From NCBI GenBank assembly GCA_001803635.1, contig MHDU01000007.1:1-33303 (forward strand): 33,303 bases of DNA. Direction: 5' to 3'. Source of the DNA: Nitrospirae bacterium GWB2_47_37 (GTDB lineage: Bacteria > Nitrospirota > Thermodesulfovibrionia > Thermodesulfovibrionales > Dissulfurispiraceae). The notes below the pieces were generated by a model. That model did no database searches and was not told where the DNA came from. It saw only the letters and a program-made list of their open reading frames with translations. This document shows positions 15,250-23,925 of the stretch, piece after piece. The position numbers and the translations under genes were made by a program. Position 1 is the first letter of the stretch; every line of letters begins with the position of its first letter.

Positions 15250-17937
15250 ATGGGAATAGGGCGGCTTATGATTAAATATTTTTTGGCCGTATTTATTGTA
15301 GTGCTTTTTTCATCTTCAGGATTTTCACAATCCTCGCAGCTTGCCGATGAGCACTTCGCGAAGGCAAACCAGCTTTATAAAGAGGGCAGGGTTTCAGCGG
15401 CATGCGAAATGTTCAAAAAGTCGGTAGAGGCCGAAAGGAACAGCCAAAATCCAAGGCTTTTATATCTGTCCGCCGAATTAGGCTGGGCCGGATACTGCTA
15501 TCTGAATTTGGGTCAGTACGATAAAGCAATTAAATATTATGAGGAAGCGCTTGTTATAAACAAGAAATTAGGCAGAGAAGATAACGTCTTAAATTCTCTC
15601 AACGGCATCGGGAGGGTTTATGAGTCATGGGGTCAGTACGATAAAGCAATTAAATATTATGAGGAGTCGCTGACTATAGTAAGAAAATTAGGACAGGAAG
15701 ATAAAATCGCTACTGTTCTCAACGGCATAGGACTGGTTTATAACTCATGGGGTCAATACGATAAAGGAGTAAGATATTTCGAAGAGGCGCTTAATATTGC
15801 AAAAAGATTAGGGAGAGAATCCGACATTGCCGCTTACTTACACAACATCGGTTTGGTTTATTACGAATGGGGCAGGTACGACGAGGCAATAAAATATTTT
15901 GAAGAGGCGCTGAATGTCACAAGAAAAATAGGACAGGAAGATATAATTGCCTATGTTCTTAACAGCATCGGGAGGGTTTATTACTTATGGGAACAGTATG
16001 ACAGGGCAATAAAATATTATGAGGAAGCGCTGAATATAGACATAAAATTAGTCAAGCCCAACGGCATTGCCATGGGTCTTAGACACATCGGTTTGGTTTA
16101 CCACGAATGGGGCAGGTACGACGAGGCAATAAAATATTTTGAACGAGCGCTGACTATTTCAAGGAAATTAAACATTGAAAGAGATGTTGCCGATGTCTCA
16201 AACAGCATCGGGCATGTTTATAGAACATTGGGCCGGTATGATGAGGCAATTAAGTATTATGAAGAAACATTGATCATTGCAAGAAAATCAGGCATGAAAG
16301 CTAATATCTCCATTGTCCTTAACAATATCGGCGGGGTTTATTATTCGCTCAAGGATTATGGGAAAGCAGTAAGGTATTTCTTGGAATCTGTAGCGCTCAA
16401 GGAAAAGCTTCGCAAAACGGCAAAAGGAGATATCAGGAGGGACTATCTTGAAAGCCAACTTGATACATATCAGTATTTGATTTCTGCATACATCAGGCTT
16501 TCTGATTTTGGAAATGCCTTTTCAACAATAGAACTCAGCCGTGCAAAACTCCTTGCAGAACAAATTTCAGGGTCGGAAGATGTCACAATCCCATCAATTA
16601 AGGAAATCCAGAAGGCTATGCCTGAAAAGTCAGCCGTTTTAATCTATGCAAATATGAGCCTAAAGGACAAAATTATAATGGCTGTCACAAAAGAAGGTAT
16701 CAGGGGCATTGAACTTGATTCCTCCCTCCTCAATGCCTTCAGCGGAAAGAATGGAGATGAAGTAAACGCTGTTCTTAAAGGACTCCGCGGTATAAAGATA
16801 ACAGGGAAGGAGAAAGAGGGCGAATTAAGGGAAGAAAAAAAGGGGACAGTAGGTCTTGATGAAATCATCAATTACTACCGCACCCTTCTTATAAGCCCTT
16901 CAGGAGAAGGCAGTGGAATAAAGGTCAAAGAGGCTGGGGTGAAAGGCGGAAGATTGGGAGAGATGAGCAGGATGCTTTATGATCTTCTCATTAAGCCTGT
17001 TATGTTCGAGTTAAAGGGAAAGACCTCACTAACCATCCTGCCTGACGGCGTGCTGGGTTTTCTTCCATTTGAGTCCCTGATTGATGGAGAAGGGAAGTTC
17101 CTTGCAGAGGCATATGAAATTAAGTATGCCCAGTCCATGGCTGTCATGGACATTATAAATAAGCGCAAATATACAGGCAAAAGAAAACCGCTTCTTGCAT
17201 TCGGAGGCGCGATATATGATCGTATGACATATACGGCGGATATGGTGAAGAACGGGAAACAGATTTCCGCCCTTGGAAAGAAGGTGCATCAAAAAATAGC
17301 AAGCAGGGGTTCCATACGTGGTGCCTATGCCTCGCTCGGTATCGCTGAATGGTCAAATATTCCAGGGACATTAAGCGAGGTGAAGAAAATTTCTGAGATT
17401 GTAAAAGGAGCTATGGTATACAAAGGAGATGAAGTCACTGAAGATAAAGTAAAGGATCTTTCCTCAAGAGGGGAACTTTCCGAATATAAAGTGATCCATT
17501 TTGCTGTTCACGGTCTTGTTGTCCCTGAAATGCCTGAGCTTTCGGCAGTTGTGCTTTCTCAGTTCAAGACCGAGAGCGGCGGAGAGGACGGGTACCTGAG
17601 AATGGCTGAAGTCGCAGAGTTAAAATTGAATGCCGATTTTGTGAATCTCTCTGCTTGTGAAACAGGGCTTGGGAAGATTTACGGAGGCGAGGGCGTTGTG
17701 GGACTGACACAATCTTTTTTGATAGCAGGCGCAAACGGACTTTCCGTGTCTCTCTGGCAGGTGGAGGATGTATCCACATCGAAGTTCATGACAGGGCTTT
17801 ATGAACTGACCGAGGGAAAGGGAATGAGCTATTCAGCTGGTGTCACAGAGATGAAACGCAGATTCATAAAAGGAGATTTTGGAGACTCTTACAAAGCTCC
17901 ATTTTACTGGGCGCCTTTTGTGTATTACGGAAGGTGA
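15250..17937 (+). CDS. Exported TPR-CHAT protease
   Basis: The 895-residue product has a signal peptide (cleavage near GFSQ) and about nine TPR units with a strict 40-residue period between residues 35 and 400 (consensus GRYDEAIKYYEEAL). A helical linker follows, then a CHAT domain in about residues 590-895. CHAT is a clan CD cysteine protease domain related to separase and caspase. The catalytic residues are present: His754 in HFAVHG and Cys803 in SACETG, followed by GEGVVGLTQSFLIAGAN, typical of CHAT. ATG 15250 follows AAAGGA; ATG 15268 is an alternative. Known TPR-CHAT proteases such as the type III-E CRISPR partner are cytoplasmic; this one carries a leader. Several TPR units are nearly identical in DNA, implying recent amplification. 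Confidence 0.88.
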   Translation: MGIGRLMIKYFLAVFIVVLFSSSGFSQSSQLADEHFAKANQLYKEGRVSAACEMFKKSVEAERNSQNPRLLYLSAELGWAGYCYLNLGQYDKAIKYYEEALVINKKLGREDNVLNSLNGIGRVYESWGQYDKAIKYYEESLTIVRKLGQEDKIATVLNGIGLVYNSWGQYDKGVRYFEEALNIAKRLGRESDIAAYLHNIGLVYYEWGRYDEAIKYFEEALNVTRKIGQEDIIAYVLNSIGRVYYLWEQYDRAIKYYEEALNIDIKLVKPNGIAMGLRHIGLVYHEWGRYDEAIKYFERALTISRKLNIERDVADVSNSIGHVYRTLGRYDEAIKYYEETLIIARKSGMKANISIVLNNIGGVYYSLKDYGKAVRYFLESVALKEKLRKTAKGDIRRDYLESQLDTYQYLISAYIRLSDFGNAFSTIELSRAKLLAEQISGSEDVTIPSIKEIQKAMPEKSAVLIYANMSLKDKIIMAVTKEGIRGIELDSSLLNAFSGKNGDEVNAVLKGLRGIKITGKEKEGELREEKKGTVGLDEIINYYRTLLISPSGEGSGIKVKEAGVKGGRLGEMSRMLYDLLIKPVMFELKGKTSLTILPDGVLGFLPFESLIDGEGKFLAEAYEIKYAQSMAVMDIINKRKYTGKRKPLLAFGGAIYDRMTYTADMVKNGKQISALGKKVHQKIASRGSIRGAYASLGIAEWSNIPGTLSEVKKISEIVKGAMVYKGDEVTEDKVKDLSSRGELSEYKVIHFAVHGLVVPEMPELSAVVLSQFKTESGGEDGYLRMAEVAELKLNADFVNLSACETGLGKIYGGEGVVGLTQSFLIAGANGLSVSLWQVEDVSTSKFMTGLYELTEGKGMSYSAGVTEMKRRFIKGDFGDSYKAPFYWAPFVYYGR
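15508..16145 (+). repeat. Near-identical TPR-encoding repeats, 120-bp period
   Basis: The stretch encoding GQYDKAIKYYEE occurs as the same DNA at about 15510 and 15630. The stretch encoding IGLVY-EWGRYDEAIKYFE is almost the same at about 15847 and 16087, a distance of 240 bp or two units. Identity at synonymous positions indicates recent tandem duplication or conversion within the CHAT gene. Confidence 0.75.
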
Positions 17938-18023
17938 TAAGGATAAAAAAGATGCCGGGCAAACAAGCATGATATTTACCGACGGGAAAGACAATCCTAT
18001 ATGTTGATTGAAACAAAAATAAA

Positions 18024-18581
18024 ATGAGCCCTGTAACACATTTTTTTATAAGCCGGCTTACGGCGAACGCAGATAAACTCGAAAAGCGCGACAGGGCTCT
18101 CGTAACCATTGCCGGTGTTATTCCCGACATAGACGGGCTCGGCATTATCGCCGATATTTTTATGCGAAACGCCAATGAGCCTTTCAAATGGTATCAGCAA
18201 TTCCATCATGTACTGACACATAATCTCGCATTCTCTCTTATCGTAACTATCGCCGTTTTTTCGTTTGCAAAAAAGCGGACGCTCGCCGCCTTGCTCGCGT
18301 TTGCGAGCTTTCATCTTCACCTTCTCGGAGATCTGGCCGGTTCTGCCGGGCCGGAGGGTTCTCTATGGTCTATCCCTTATTTCTGGCCTCTGTCGAATGT
18401 TGAGTTTACATGGAGCGGACAATGGGAATTGAACGCATGGCAGAATATCGTGATTACGGCAATTGCGATAGGCATATTGATATTTCTCTCATGGAGGCGC
18501 GGCTATTCGCCGCTCGAAATATTTTCTACGAAAGCCGATAAGGCTTTTGTGGAAGTTCTCAGAAGGCGTTTCGGCTTTTAG
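18024..18581 (+). CDS. YdjM-like membrane-bound metal-dependent hydrolase
   Basis: The 185-residue integral membrane protein matches the YdjM/DUF457 family of predicted metal-dependent hydrolases. An N-terminal SPVTHFF is followed by VIPDIDGLG, FHHVLTHNLAFS and FHLHLLGDLAG, which supply the conserved His and Asp residues expected to bind metal. Hydrophobic segments lie near residues 60-80, 90-105 and 145-160. The substrate is unknown for the family; some members are SOS-regulated in enterobacteria, but no LexA site is visible here. Its stop codon overlaps the stop of the converging lipoprotein gene by three to four bases, leaving no space for a terminator. Confidence 0.8.
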   Translation: MSPVTHFFISRLTANADKLEKRDRALVTIAGVIPDIDGLGIIADIFMRNANEPFKWYQQFHHVLTHNLAFSLIVTIAVFSFAKKRTLAALLAFASFHLHLLGDLAGSAGPEGSLWSIPYFWPLSNVEFTWSGQWELNAWQNIVITAIAIGILIFLSWRRGYSPLEIFSTKADKAFVEVLRRRFGF

Positions 18582-19432
18582 TTAGAATCGGGAGAGCATT
18601 TTTTTATCATCCCTGCGGCTTCCTTTACGCCTTCTTCGTCTCCTAACCCTTTGCTCACTGACAGCGCCCTCTGATAATATTTAACGGCATCTCCGCACAT
18701 CTTTTGCTTAAAGAGCATGTCGGCTATGCCTATTAAATCCATCGATATCTTTCTGCCTGCTTCCAGCTTCTTGTCTATGAGAAACGCGTCTTCATAAAAC
18801 TTTATTGCCTCGGTATATTCGCTTTTCGCAGCCTTTGCCTCCGCTATGAGCCTTAAGGAATTAGCCGTTTCAGCCTCATCCCCGCCGGCTTTGTTGAGTG
18901 AGAGCCCTTTATTCCCGTAAGTTATGGCCGAGACTGCGTCTCTCTTTAAAAGCTCTATCCTTCCCTTGAGGTTGTAAATCTTTCCCTGACATTGCGAATC
19001 GCCGCACGAAGACAATGACCTGTCCGTCCAGTCCTTTGCAGTGTCATGCTTCCCTTCATCCAAATAAAGAAGCGCTTTTAAAAATGCCGCATCCGAGATG
19101 TGCGCCGGCCGGTAAGCTACGGCTGAGGCATTTAATATCTCGTCAAGGTATTTATGCGCTTTTTCTTTGTCTCCTAATTTGCGATACGCCGAAGCCGCGT
19201 TAATAAGGTTTATTGCTGTTCCGTCGATATTTTCCATGGAACGGTTGATATTCAATGCCTCGTTATAAAGGTTCAGCGCCCTTCTGTAAGACCCTTTTTT
19301 GAACGCGGACTCCGCCTTCTGATTAAACTCGGCGGCCTTTAACTGCGCGTCCGAAAGGGTCGGCTCTTTATAACCGCCGCAGCCGGCCAACAGCAGGCAA
19401 AAGGCAATGCAAAAGACTCCTGTTTTATTCAT
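18578..19432 (-). CDS. TPR lipoprotein of the Mla-type operon
   Basis: The 284-residue product has a type II signal peptide with lipobox LLAGC (Cys18), followed by about five to six TPR units (for example KAESAFKKGSYRRALNLYNE and YTEAIKFYEDAF). It is the last gene of the minus-strand transport operon and overlaps mlaD by eight bases. That position is often taken by an auxiliary lipoprotein in Mla/Ttg2-type systems, although those are usually not TPR proteins. I infer an outer-membrane or periplasmic scaffold for the MlaD-like protein. Its stop overlaps that of the YdjM-like gene on the other strand. Confidence 0.72.
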   Translation of the reverse strand: MNKTGVFCIAFCLLLAGCGGYKEPTLSDAQLKAAEFNQKAESAFKKGSYRRALNLYNEALNINRSMENIDGTAINLINAASAYRKLGDKEKAHKYLDEILNASAVAYRPAHISDAAFLKALLYLDEGKHDTAKDWTDRSLSSCGDSQCQGKIYNLKGRIELLKRDAVSAITYGNKGLSLNKAGGDEAETANSLRLIAEAKAAKSEYTEAIKFYEDAFLIDKKLEAGRKISMDLIGIADMLFKQKMCGDAVKYYQRALSVSKGLGDEEGVKEAAGMIKKCSPDSN

Positions 19433-20381
19433 AACTGTCCACCTTTAATGTTTTTTCTTCCGGGTTTTTTATGAAGAGGCGCACCGGCCATGTCTTTTTT
19501 ACCGAATCCACCACCTCTTTAGCGCCTTCGGCGACATCGTTTCCTTTTTCAATTATAGACGGGATTTGCGGCGCTGCCTGTTCCGTTGCCTTTTTGATCT
19601 CCTCTGTTGTTTTCTGTATATTTTCGACGCTTTTATTTGCGCGTTCCAGCATGACGGGAATATCCTTATCGACTTTTTTTACAAGGCCGTCCACAGTGTT
19701 TATCGTCTGTTTAGCGGAATCAAGGAGAGAGTCTATTTTTTTAACGGAAGTATTGACGCCCTTATCCGCATCCGTGAGCAGGGAATCGAGGCGCTGTTTT
19801 GTAGCGGGCAGGCCTTCCGCGATTATCCTCAGATTTTTTAAGGTCTGTTTCATATCGCCCTGCGGGTCGTTTATATAAGCGACTATCTGCCTTATATCGC
19901 TGAGGGCCGGTTTTAATTCATCTTTTAATTCAGCCGCTATTTCGCCGAGGCCGCGCGTCCTTTCGAATGCGATAACGCCGTCTTCCTTAACATCTTTTGC
20001 CTTCGCCGAGCCCGGGGTTATTTCTATTACGCTGTCGCCTATAAGCCCTTCTTTAATAAGCCGGGACTCAGAATCGGTTTTTATCCATTTAATATATTTG
20101 GTGTTTATCGACAGTTCTACTTTTACCTTTGCCGCATCGTACAGATAAAGCCTTTTAACCTTACCTATCTTAAAGCCGCTGAGCTTCACTGCCGTGCCTT
20201 CGTTTATGCCCCGCCCGCTTTCCGCGATAAGAAATATTCGCGTCTTTGATGTAAATGCATCGCTCTGTAATCCTACGGATACTATTGCTATGATTATCCC
20301 GATAAGCGCCGCAAGGACAAAAAGACCTATTTTTTTCTCTATGCCTACGAACCTTTCGTCGGTCTCTTTCATGAATTTCAT
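19425..20381 (-). CDS. mlaD: MlaD-like MCE-domain substrate-binding protein
   Basis: The 318-residue product has one transmembrane helix near residues 15-36 and a single MCE domain. Typical features are KTRIFLIAESGRGINEGTAV, then KLSGFKIGKVKRLYL, and LIKEGLIGDSVIEITPG. The C-terminal 160 residues form amphipathic helices with repeated spacing of hydrophobic residues (VKKIDSLLDSAKQTINTVDG), as in longer MCE proteins that form tubes between the membranes. MlaD hexamers bind phospholipid on the periplasmic side of the inner membrane. It starts 10 bases after the ATPase stop in the same operon. ATG 20381 is used; ATG 20372 would remove three residues. Confidence 0.9.
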   Translation of the reverse strand: MKFMKETDERFVGIEKKIGLFVLAALIGIIIAIVSVGLQSDAFTSKTRIFLIAESGRGINEGTAVKLSGFKIGKVKRLYLYDAAKVKVELSINTKYIKWIKTDSESRLIKEGLIGDSVIEITPGSAKAKDVKEDGVIAFERTRGLGEIAAELKDELKPALSDIRQIVAYINDPQGDMKQTLKNLRIIAEGLPATKQRLDSLLTDADKGVNTSVKKIDSLLDSAKQTINTVDGLVKKVDKDIPVMLERANKSVENIQKTTEEIKKATEQAAPQIPSIIEKGNDVAEGAKEVVDSVKKTWPVRLFIKNPEEKTLKVDSYE

Positions 20382-20391
20382 AATTCTGTCC

Positions 20392-21033
20392 TTATAGCCT
20401 TAAGATACCGTCTTCTTTTATTCCTTTTACGGACTGCTCGTCAGGCGTTATATAAACTGACGTCCTGCCCGTTTTTTCCGAATGAAATTTCTCCGTCAGT
20501 TTTATGAACCTTTCGGACATTTCCGGGCTCAGCCCCTCAAATACAGAGTCGTATATCATCAAATCAGGGTCCATGAGCGCTGACCTCACGAACCCTAAGA
20601 GCCTCTTTTCGTGGACAGGAAGCGGTCCCGGAAGCTCTCCCATCATCTCTTCGAGATGGGAAATGTCCATGCCGGCATCTCTAAGCCTTTGAACGGCCTT
20701 TTCTTCGACATCGGTCGGCTTCTTTCCTGAATGATACCATACAGGCAGTACGATATTCTCCCATACCTTGAGATTGCTGATTAACCCGCCGTCCTTCAAA
20801 ACCGTGCCGGTCCTGACGAAAATCCTGTTCAGCTCTTCTTCTGAAAGGGAGTACACTTCCTTGTCGAATAGAAAGACCCTGCCGTGTTCCGGCCTTTCGA
20901 GCCCTAAAATGACGTTGAGCAGCCTTTTGTTTTCATAATCCGAGTTCGTGATAATTTTGTGTACGGAACCCTCCTGTATCCTGAAGGAAAGGTCGTTAAA
21001 ATCTTCCGTAGTTATGTTTTCGAGCCTTATCAT
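20392..21033 (-). CDS. MlaF-like ABC ATPase with all motifs degenerate
   Basis: The 213-residue product occupies the MlaF position and keeps the overall ABC pattern, including GLERPEHGRVFLFDKEV after the P-loop region and EKFHSEKTGRTSVYIT near the end. Every catalytic motif is altered. The Walker A region (residues 29-39) reads TNSDYENKRLL, without the GxxGxGKS/T glycines and lysine. The Q-loop glutamine is a lysine (K80). The signature reads LPGPLPVHEKR (134-144) instead of LSGGQ. Walker B is IYDSVFEGL with Ser163 for the catalytic glutamate. The H-loop histidine is Pro197. The frame is intact and overlaps mlaE by ATGA. It is either a structural, non-hydrolysing subunit or needs a second ATPase encoded elsewhere. 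Confidence 0.82.
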   Translation of the reverse strand: MIRLENITTEDFNDLSFRIQEGSVHKIITNSDYENKRLLNVILGLERPEHGRVFLFDKEVYSLSEEELNRIFVRTGTVLKDGGLISNLKVWENIVLPVWYHSGKKPTDVEEKAVQRLRDAGMDISHLEEMMGELPGPLPVHEKRLLGFVRSALMDPDLMIYDSVFEGLSPEMSERFIKLTEKFHSEKTGRTSVYITPDEQSVKGIKEDGILRL

Positions 21034-21800
21034 GCGAAGGATATAAGGGTAATTATACCATCAAATATGAATACTAAAAACAGGCTCTGCATTACCGCCC
21101 TTGTGGCTGCCTGAGGTATCTCGGTGATGGACGCCTCTACGCTGAATCCCTGATAACAGGAGACCGTCGATATGAGAAGGCCGAATACAAGGCTTTTTGC
21201 GAGGGATACTACCACCTCAAAGAGTCCTAAAGCAGAGAATATCCCTTTGATATTCTGCAGGAAGGGAAGCCCTTTGAATACGGAGGTAAAGGCCAGCCCT
21301 CCCGCAACGGCGGTTATCTGAAAATAGAAGGTAAGAATAAATACCGAGATCGTAATGCCTGCGATCCTCGGAACGAGCAGATAATCCACCGGATCGATGC
21401 CCATGATCCTCAGGCTGTCGGCCTCGTTGTTTACCTTCATCGAGCCGAGTTCCGAAGATATGGCGGTGCCGCTTCTCGCTATGATTATGATGGCTGCAAG
21501 CAGCGGTCCTAACTCTCTCACAACCGTCCATATGAGTATCTTCCCTATAAGCACGGCATTTGCTCCCGCGATATTAATCACCTGCGTGATAATTACTATT
21601 CCTATCAGTATCCCGATTGCCGCGACCTTGCTCAAGGCCTCTATCCCGGTAAAGTATAACTGCTTGTAAAGCACGGACCGTATAGGCGCCCTCCCGAGCA
21701 ACGAGATATTTTTTATGAAATAACAGAGGAGGTTATAGTAGCCCGTCAGGTATCCGAAGGCCTTGATTATGCTCCTCCCTATTTTCAGAGCGCTTATCAT
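21030..21800 (-). CDS. mlaE: MlaE-family ABC transporter permease
   Basis: The 256-residue protein has five or so transmembrane segments and the conserved MlaE core: IVITQVINIAGAN, then WTVVRELGPLLAAIIIIARS, SGTAISSELGSMKVNNEADS and LRIMGIDPVDYLLVPR. This permease moves lipids between the membrane leaflets or between membranes in Mla/Tgd/Mce systems. It is the first gene of the operon mlaE-mlaF-mlaD-TPR lipoprotein. Its ATG is divergent from the Crp/Fnr gene with about 100 bases between them. Since the adjacent ATPase is degenerate, how this permease is energised is open. Confidence 0.9.
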   Translation of the reverse strand: MISALKIGRSIIKAFGYLTGYYNLLCYFIKNISLLGRAPIRSVLYKQLYFTGIEALSKVAAIGILIGIVIITQVINIAGANAVLIGKILIWTVVRELGPLLAAIIIIARSGTAISSELGSMKVNNEADSLRIMGIDPVDYLLVPRIAGITISVFILTFYFQITAVAGGLAFTSVFKGLPFLQNIKGIFSALGLFEVVVSLAKSLVFGLLISTVSCYQGFSVEASITEIPQAATRAVMQSLFLVFIFDGIITLISFA

Positions 21801-21904
21801 AGATTAGATTTTATCATAATCACGAATCGAATGTTTTATATTTCAGTATTTCTATGGATTTGGTAAAATGGATAGAGTTCAGGACAGCCTCACCAGGAGG
21901 TCAG

Positions 21905-22597
21905 ATGAGAAAAGACGCCGATACCGGCCTGATAAAAGAGTTCCTTAAGGAGATACCTATTTTCAAGAGCCTTTCCGACAGGCATTTGAACCGGCTATCG
22001 GAGGACTTCATCGTATGCCGTATGAATAAAGGGGAGACCATATTTCATCAGTCCGACGAGAGCACCGACCTTTATATAATGCTCGACGGCGCGGTTAGGG
22101 CTTCCCTCGTGAATGAGGATGGAGAGGAGCTTGTGCTGGCGGCTTTTAACAAGGGGGATTTTTTCGGCGAGATGAGCCTCCTTGACGGAGAGCCGAGGTC
22201 CGCGACAATGATCGCTGCCGAAAACGCGGCGCTCGGCATATTGAGGCGGGAGACGTTTCTGAGGGCGGTAAAAGATGATCCGGGTATCGCTATCGACCTT
22301 CTTTCCGCAATAGTGCGGAGAATGAGAATGGCGGATGGAATGATAGAATCGCTCGCTTTTTTAGATGTCGGCCAAAGGGTTTTAAAGCTTTTAGTGCAAA
22401 TCGCAAGGACGGAAGGGATAAAAGACAAGGACGGTTTTTTCAGGATAAAAAGGCTTACACATAAGGAACTCGCGGCTCGGACAGGGGCCTCTCGCGAAGC
22501 CGTGTCAAAGGCCATGAAAGTTCTTTCGTTCAGGGACGGCGTAAAGGAGGAAGGCGACTGCTTCCTGGTTTCTCCCCGCGCTGAGGAGATTTTATAA
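21905..22597 (+). CDS. Crp/Fnr-family transcriptional regulator
   Basis: The 230-residue product has an N-terminal cyclic-nucleotide-binding fold (LSDRHLNRLSEDF, then GDFFGEMSLLDGEPRSATM, close to the cAMP-binding pocket pattern with Arg and Ser). A dimerisation helix follows, then a C-terminal winged helix with the recognition helix in TGASREAVSKAMKVL. No FNR-type cysteine cluster is present. ATG 21905 is preferred over 21854 because AGGAGG lies at 21895-21900, although the spacing of four bases is short. It is divergent from mlaE, so it might regulate that operon from the shared 104-base gap; no clear Crp palindrome is visible there. Confidence 0.88.
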   Translation: MRKDADTGLIKEFLKEIPIFKSLSDRHLNRLSEDFIVCRMNKGETIFHQSDESTDLYIMLDGAVRASLVNEDGEELVLAAFNKGDFFGEMSLLDGEPRSATMIAAENAALGILRRETFLRAVKDDPGIAIDLLSAIVRRMRMADGMIESLAFLDVGQRVLKLLVQIARTEGIKDKDGFFRIKRLTHKELAARTGASREAVSKAMKVLSFRDGVKEEGDCFLVSPRAEEIL

Positions 22598-22625
22598 TAA
22601 ACGGTCGTATTATGTGAATTTTACC

Positions 22626-22654
22626 TTGACTGGGCGAAAGCTCTGATATATGCT
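22626..22654 (+). promoter_or_regulatory. Candidate sigma-70-type promoter
   Basis: TTGACT at 22626-22631 and TATGCT at 22649-22654 are separated by 17 bases. They match the consensus at five and four of six positions. The site is 67 bases before the GTG start at 22721, in a gap between the Crp/Fnr gene and the long plus-strand series. It is plausible as the start of the region C transcript, but is judged by eye only. Confidence 0.4.
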
Positions 22655-22708
22655 TGAAATAGAATAATTAAGAACAGGCTGAATTTAAATATGAGCTTAT
22701 TATGTAAG

Positions 22709-22714
22709 AGGAGG
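22709..22714 (+). promoter_or_regulatory. Ribosome binding site deciding a GTG start
   Basis: AGGAGG lies six bases before GTG 22721. The in-frame ATG 22691 has no such sequence upstream, so the GTG start is favoured for the FlgT-like gene. Confidence 0.65.
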
Positions 22715-22720
22715 GCAGAG

Positions 22721-23908
22721 GTGTTCGGTAAAACAGGTTTATTATTGCTATTAATGCTCGTCTTTTATTCGCAGGAAGCGCTCTGCGGGACAAAATGCAT
22801 AGATTCGGAGGGGGAAGCCGTTATCGTAAATAACGACGTATTTTCAGCAAAAGCCGAGGCCGTTGCGCGGGCGAGGTGGGCGGCCATAGAACAGACGGTA
22901 GGGGTTGAGGTAAAGGCTCAGTCTGTAGTTCAGAACATGGCTCTCGTGGATGACGCCGTAAGCAAGCAGGTAAGAGGCGTTGTTACAGGGCATAAAATAT
23001 TGAGAGAGGAAAACAGGAAGGATACTATTTGGGTAAAGATAAACGCGTGTGTAGAGCCTGCAAAGGCCAAGGAAGCGGTTTCATCTCTCGCGCTCAACAA
23101 TTCTATAGCCGTTTTTATACCCGCAAGAAAGCCGAAAGTTGTAAAAGAATTCGAGGAAAAATACAAAACCCCTTACAGCAAAACACAGAGAAGCGGGCTT
23201 GAGACAAGGGATGAATATGACGAGACGAATATTCTATCCGAAACCCTTATAGGCAGGCTTATAGAGCAGGGTTATACCGTTGCCGATGTAGCGCCTACAC
23301 ATGCTATGGAAGCAAGGGAAATAGAAGACGCAATAAAAAGCGGCAATTTCCTTATGTTGAGGACGCTCATGTATAAGTTCCTGTCGAATGTTATCCTTAT
23401 CGGCAAGGTCGATTATGCGATTTCCACAAGAAAGGGCGAGGATATAGGATACGGCGTATCAATGCCTTTTAATAACGTGACCGTCAGGCTTACCTACCGC
23501 ATCGTAACCCGAGATGCCTCGGGCAGAACCGTTATTCTTACCGCGGGAACAGAGGAAGGAAAAGGGCTTGCGATTGGTTTGGAGGACGCCGCTGCAAACG
23601 GGATGAAGGATTTGTCGCAAAAGATGACGCCTATTGTTTTAGAAAAGCTCGGTCAATATATAAAGGGTATTGCGAAGAAGATACAGGTTAAGGTGGACGG
23701 CGTTGCGGATATAAACTCCAATTTTGAAGTAAAGGACGCATTGCAACACATAGCATGGGTCGCAGGGGTAGAGGAGAAGGGCCTTGGAGAGTTTGTAGTG
23801 AGTTATCCTGAAAACGCGATTTACCTTGCCAACAGCATAGCTCAGAAAGGAATATTTCAGGTTGTTAACTTTTCGCCGTATTCCATATCCGTAAAATACC
23901 GCAAATAA
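22721..23908 (+). CDS. Exported FlgT/LPP20-like N-terminal domain protein
   Basis: From GTG 22721 the product has 395 residues: a signal peptide (core GLLLLLMLVFY), then a domain with EGEAVIVNNDVFSAKAEAVA and RARWAAIEQTVGVEVKAQS. The alanine/arginine-spaced helix followed by a glycine-valine pair is the pattern of FlgT N-terminal and LPP20-type domains. A middle region (VFIPARKP, about residues 125-135, then ETLIGRLIEQGYTVADV) resembles the nucleotide-binding-like middle domain of FlgT, and a beta-rich C-terminal part follows. FlgT in Vibrio stabilises the flagellar outer-membrane ring, but no flagellar gene is in the window. It leads directly into the CsgG-family gene (17 bases) and was probably cotranscribed with it. 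Confidence 0.65.
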   Translation: MFGKTGLLLLLMLVFYSQEALCGTKCIDSEGEAVIVNNDVFSAKAEAVARARWAAIEQTVGVEVKAQSVVQNMALVDDAVSKQVRGVVTGHKILREENRKDTIWVKINACVEPAKAKEAVSSLALNNSIAVFIPARKPKVVKEFEEKYKTPYSKTQRSGLETRDEYDETNILSETLIGRLIEQGYTVADVAPTHAMEAREIEDAIKSGNFLMLRTLMYKFLSNVILIGKVDYAISTRKGEDIGYGVSMPFNNVTVRLTYRIVTRDASGRTVILTAGTEEGKGLAIGLEDAAANGMKDLSQKMTPIVLEKLGQYIKGIAKKIQVKVDGVADINSNFEVKDALQHIAWVAGVEEKGLGEFVVSYPENAIYLANSIAQKGIFQVVNFSPYSISVKYRK

Positions 23909-23925
23909 CTCAGGAGGATAATTTT

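Noticed and set aside
2263-17937. Classical cytoplasmic anti-phage caspase or CHAT abortive infection system
   Set aside because: All the proteases have export leaders, and no nuclease, reverse transcriptase, Cas or nucleotide-signal gene is nearby. A defence role outside the cytoplasm cannot be excluded, but the classical form does not fit.
21801-21904. Crp-type operator between mlaE and the Crp/Fnr gene
   Set aside because: I see no convincing TGTGA-type palindrome in the 104 bases, so autoregulation or control of the Mla operon is not supported by the sequence.
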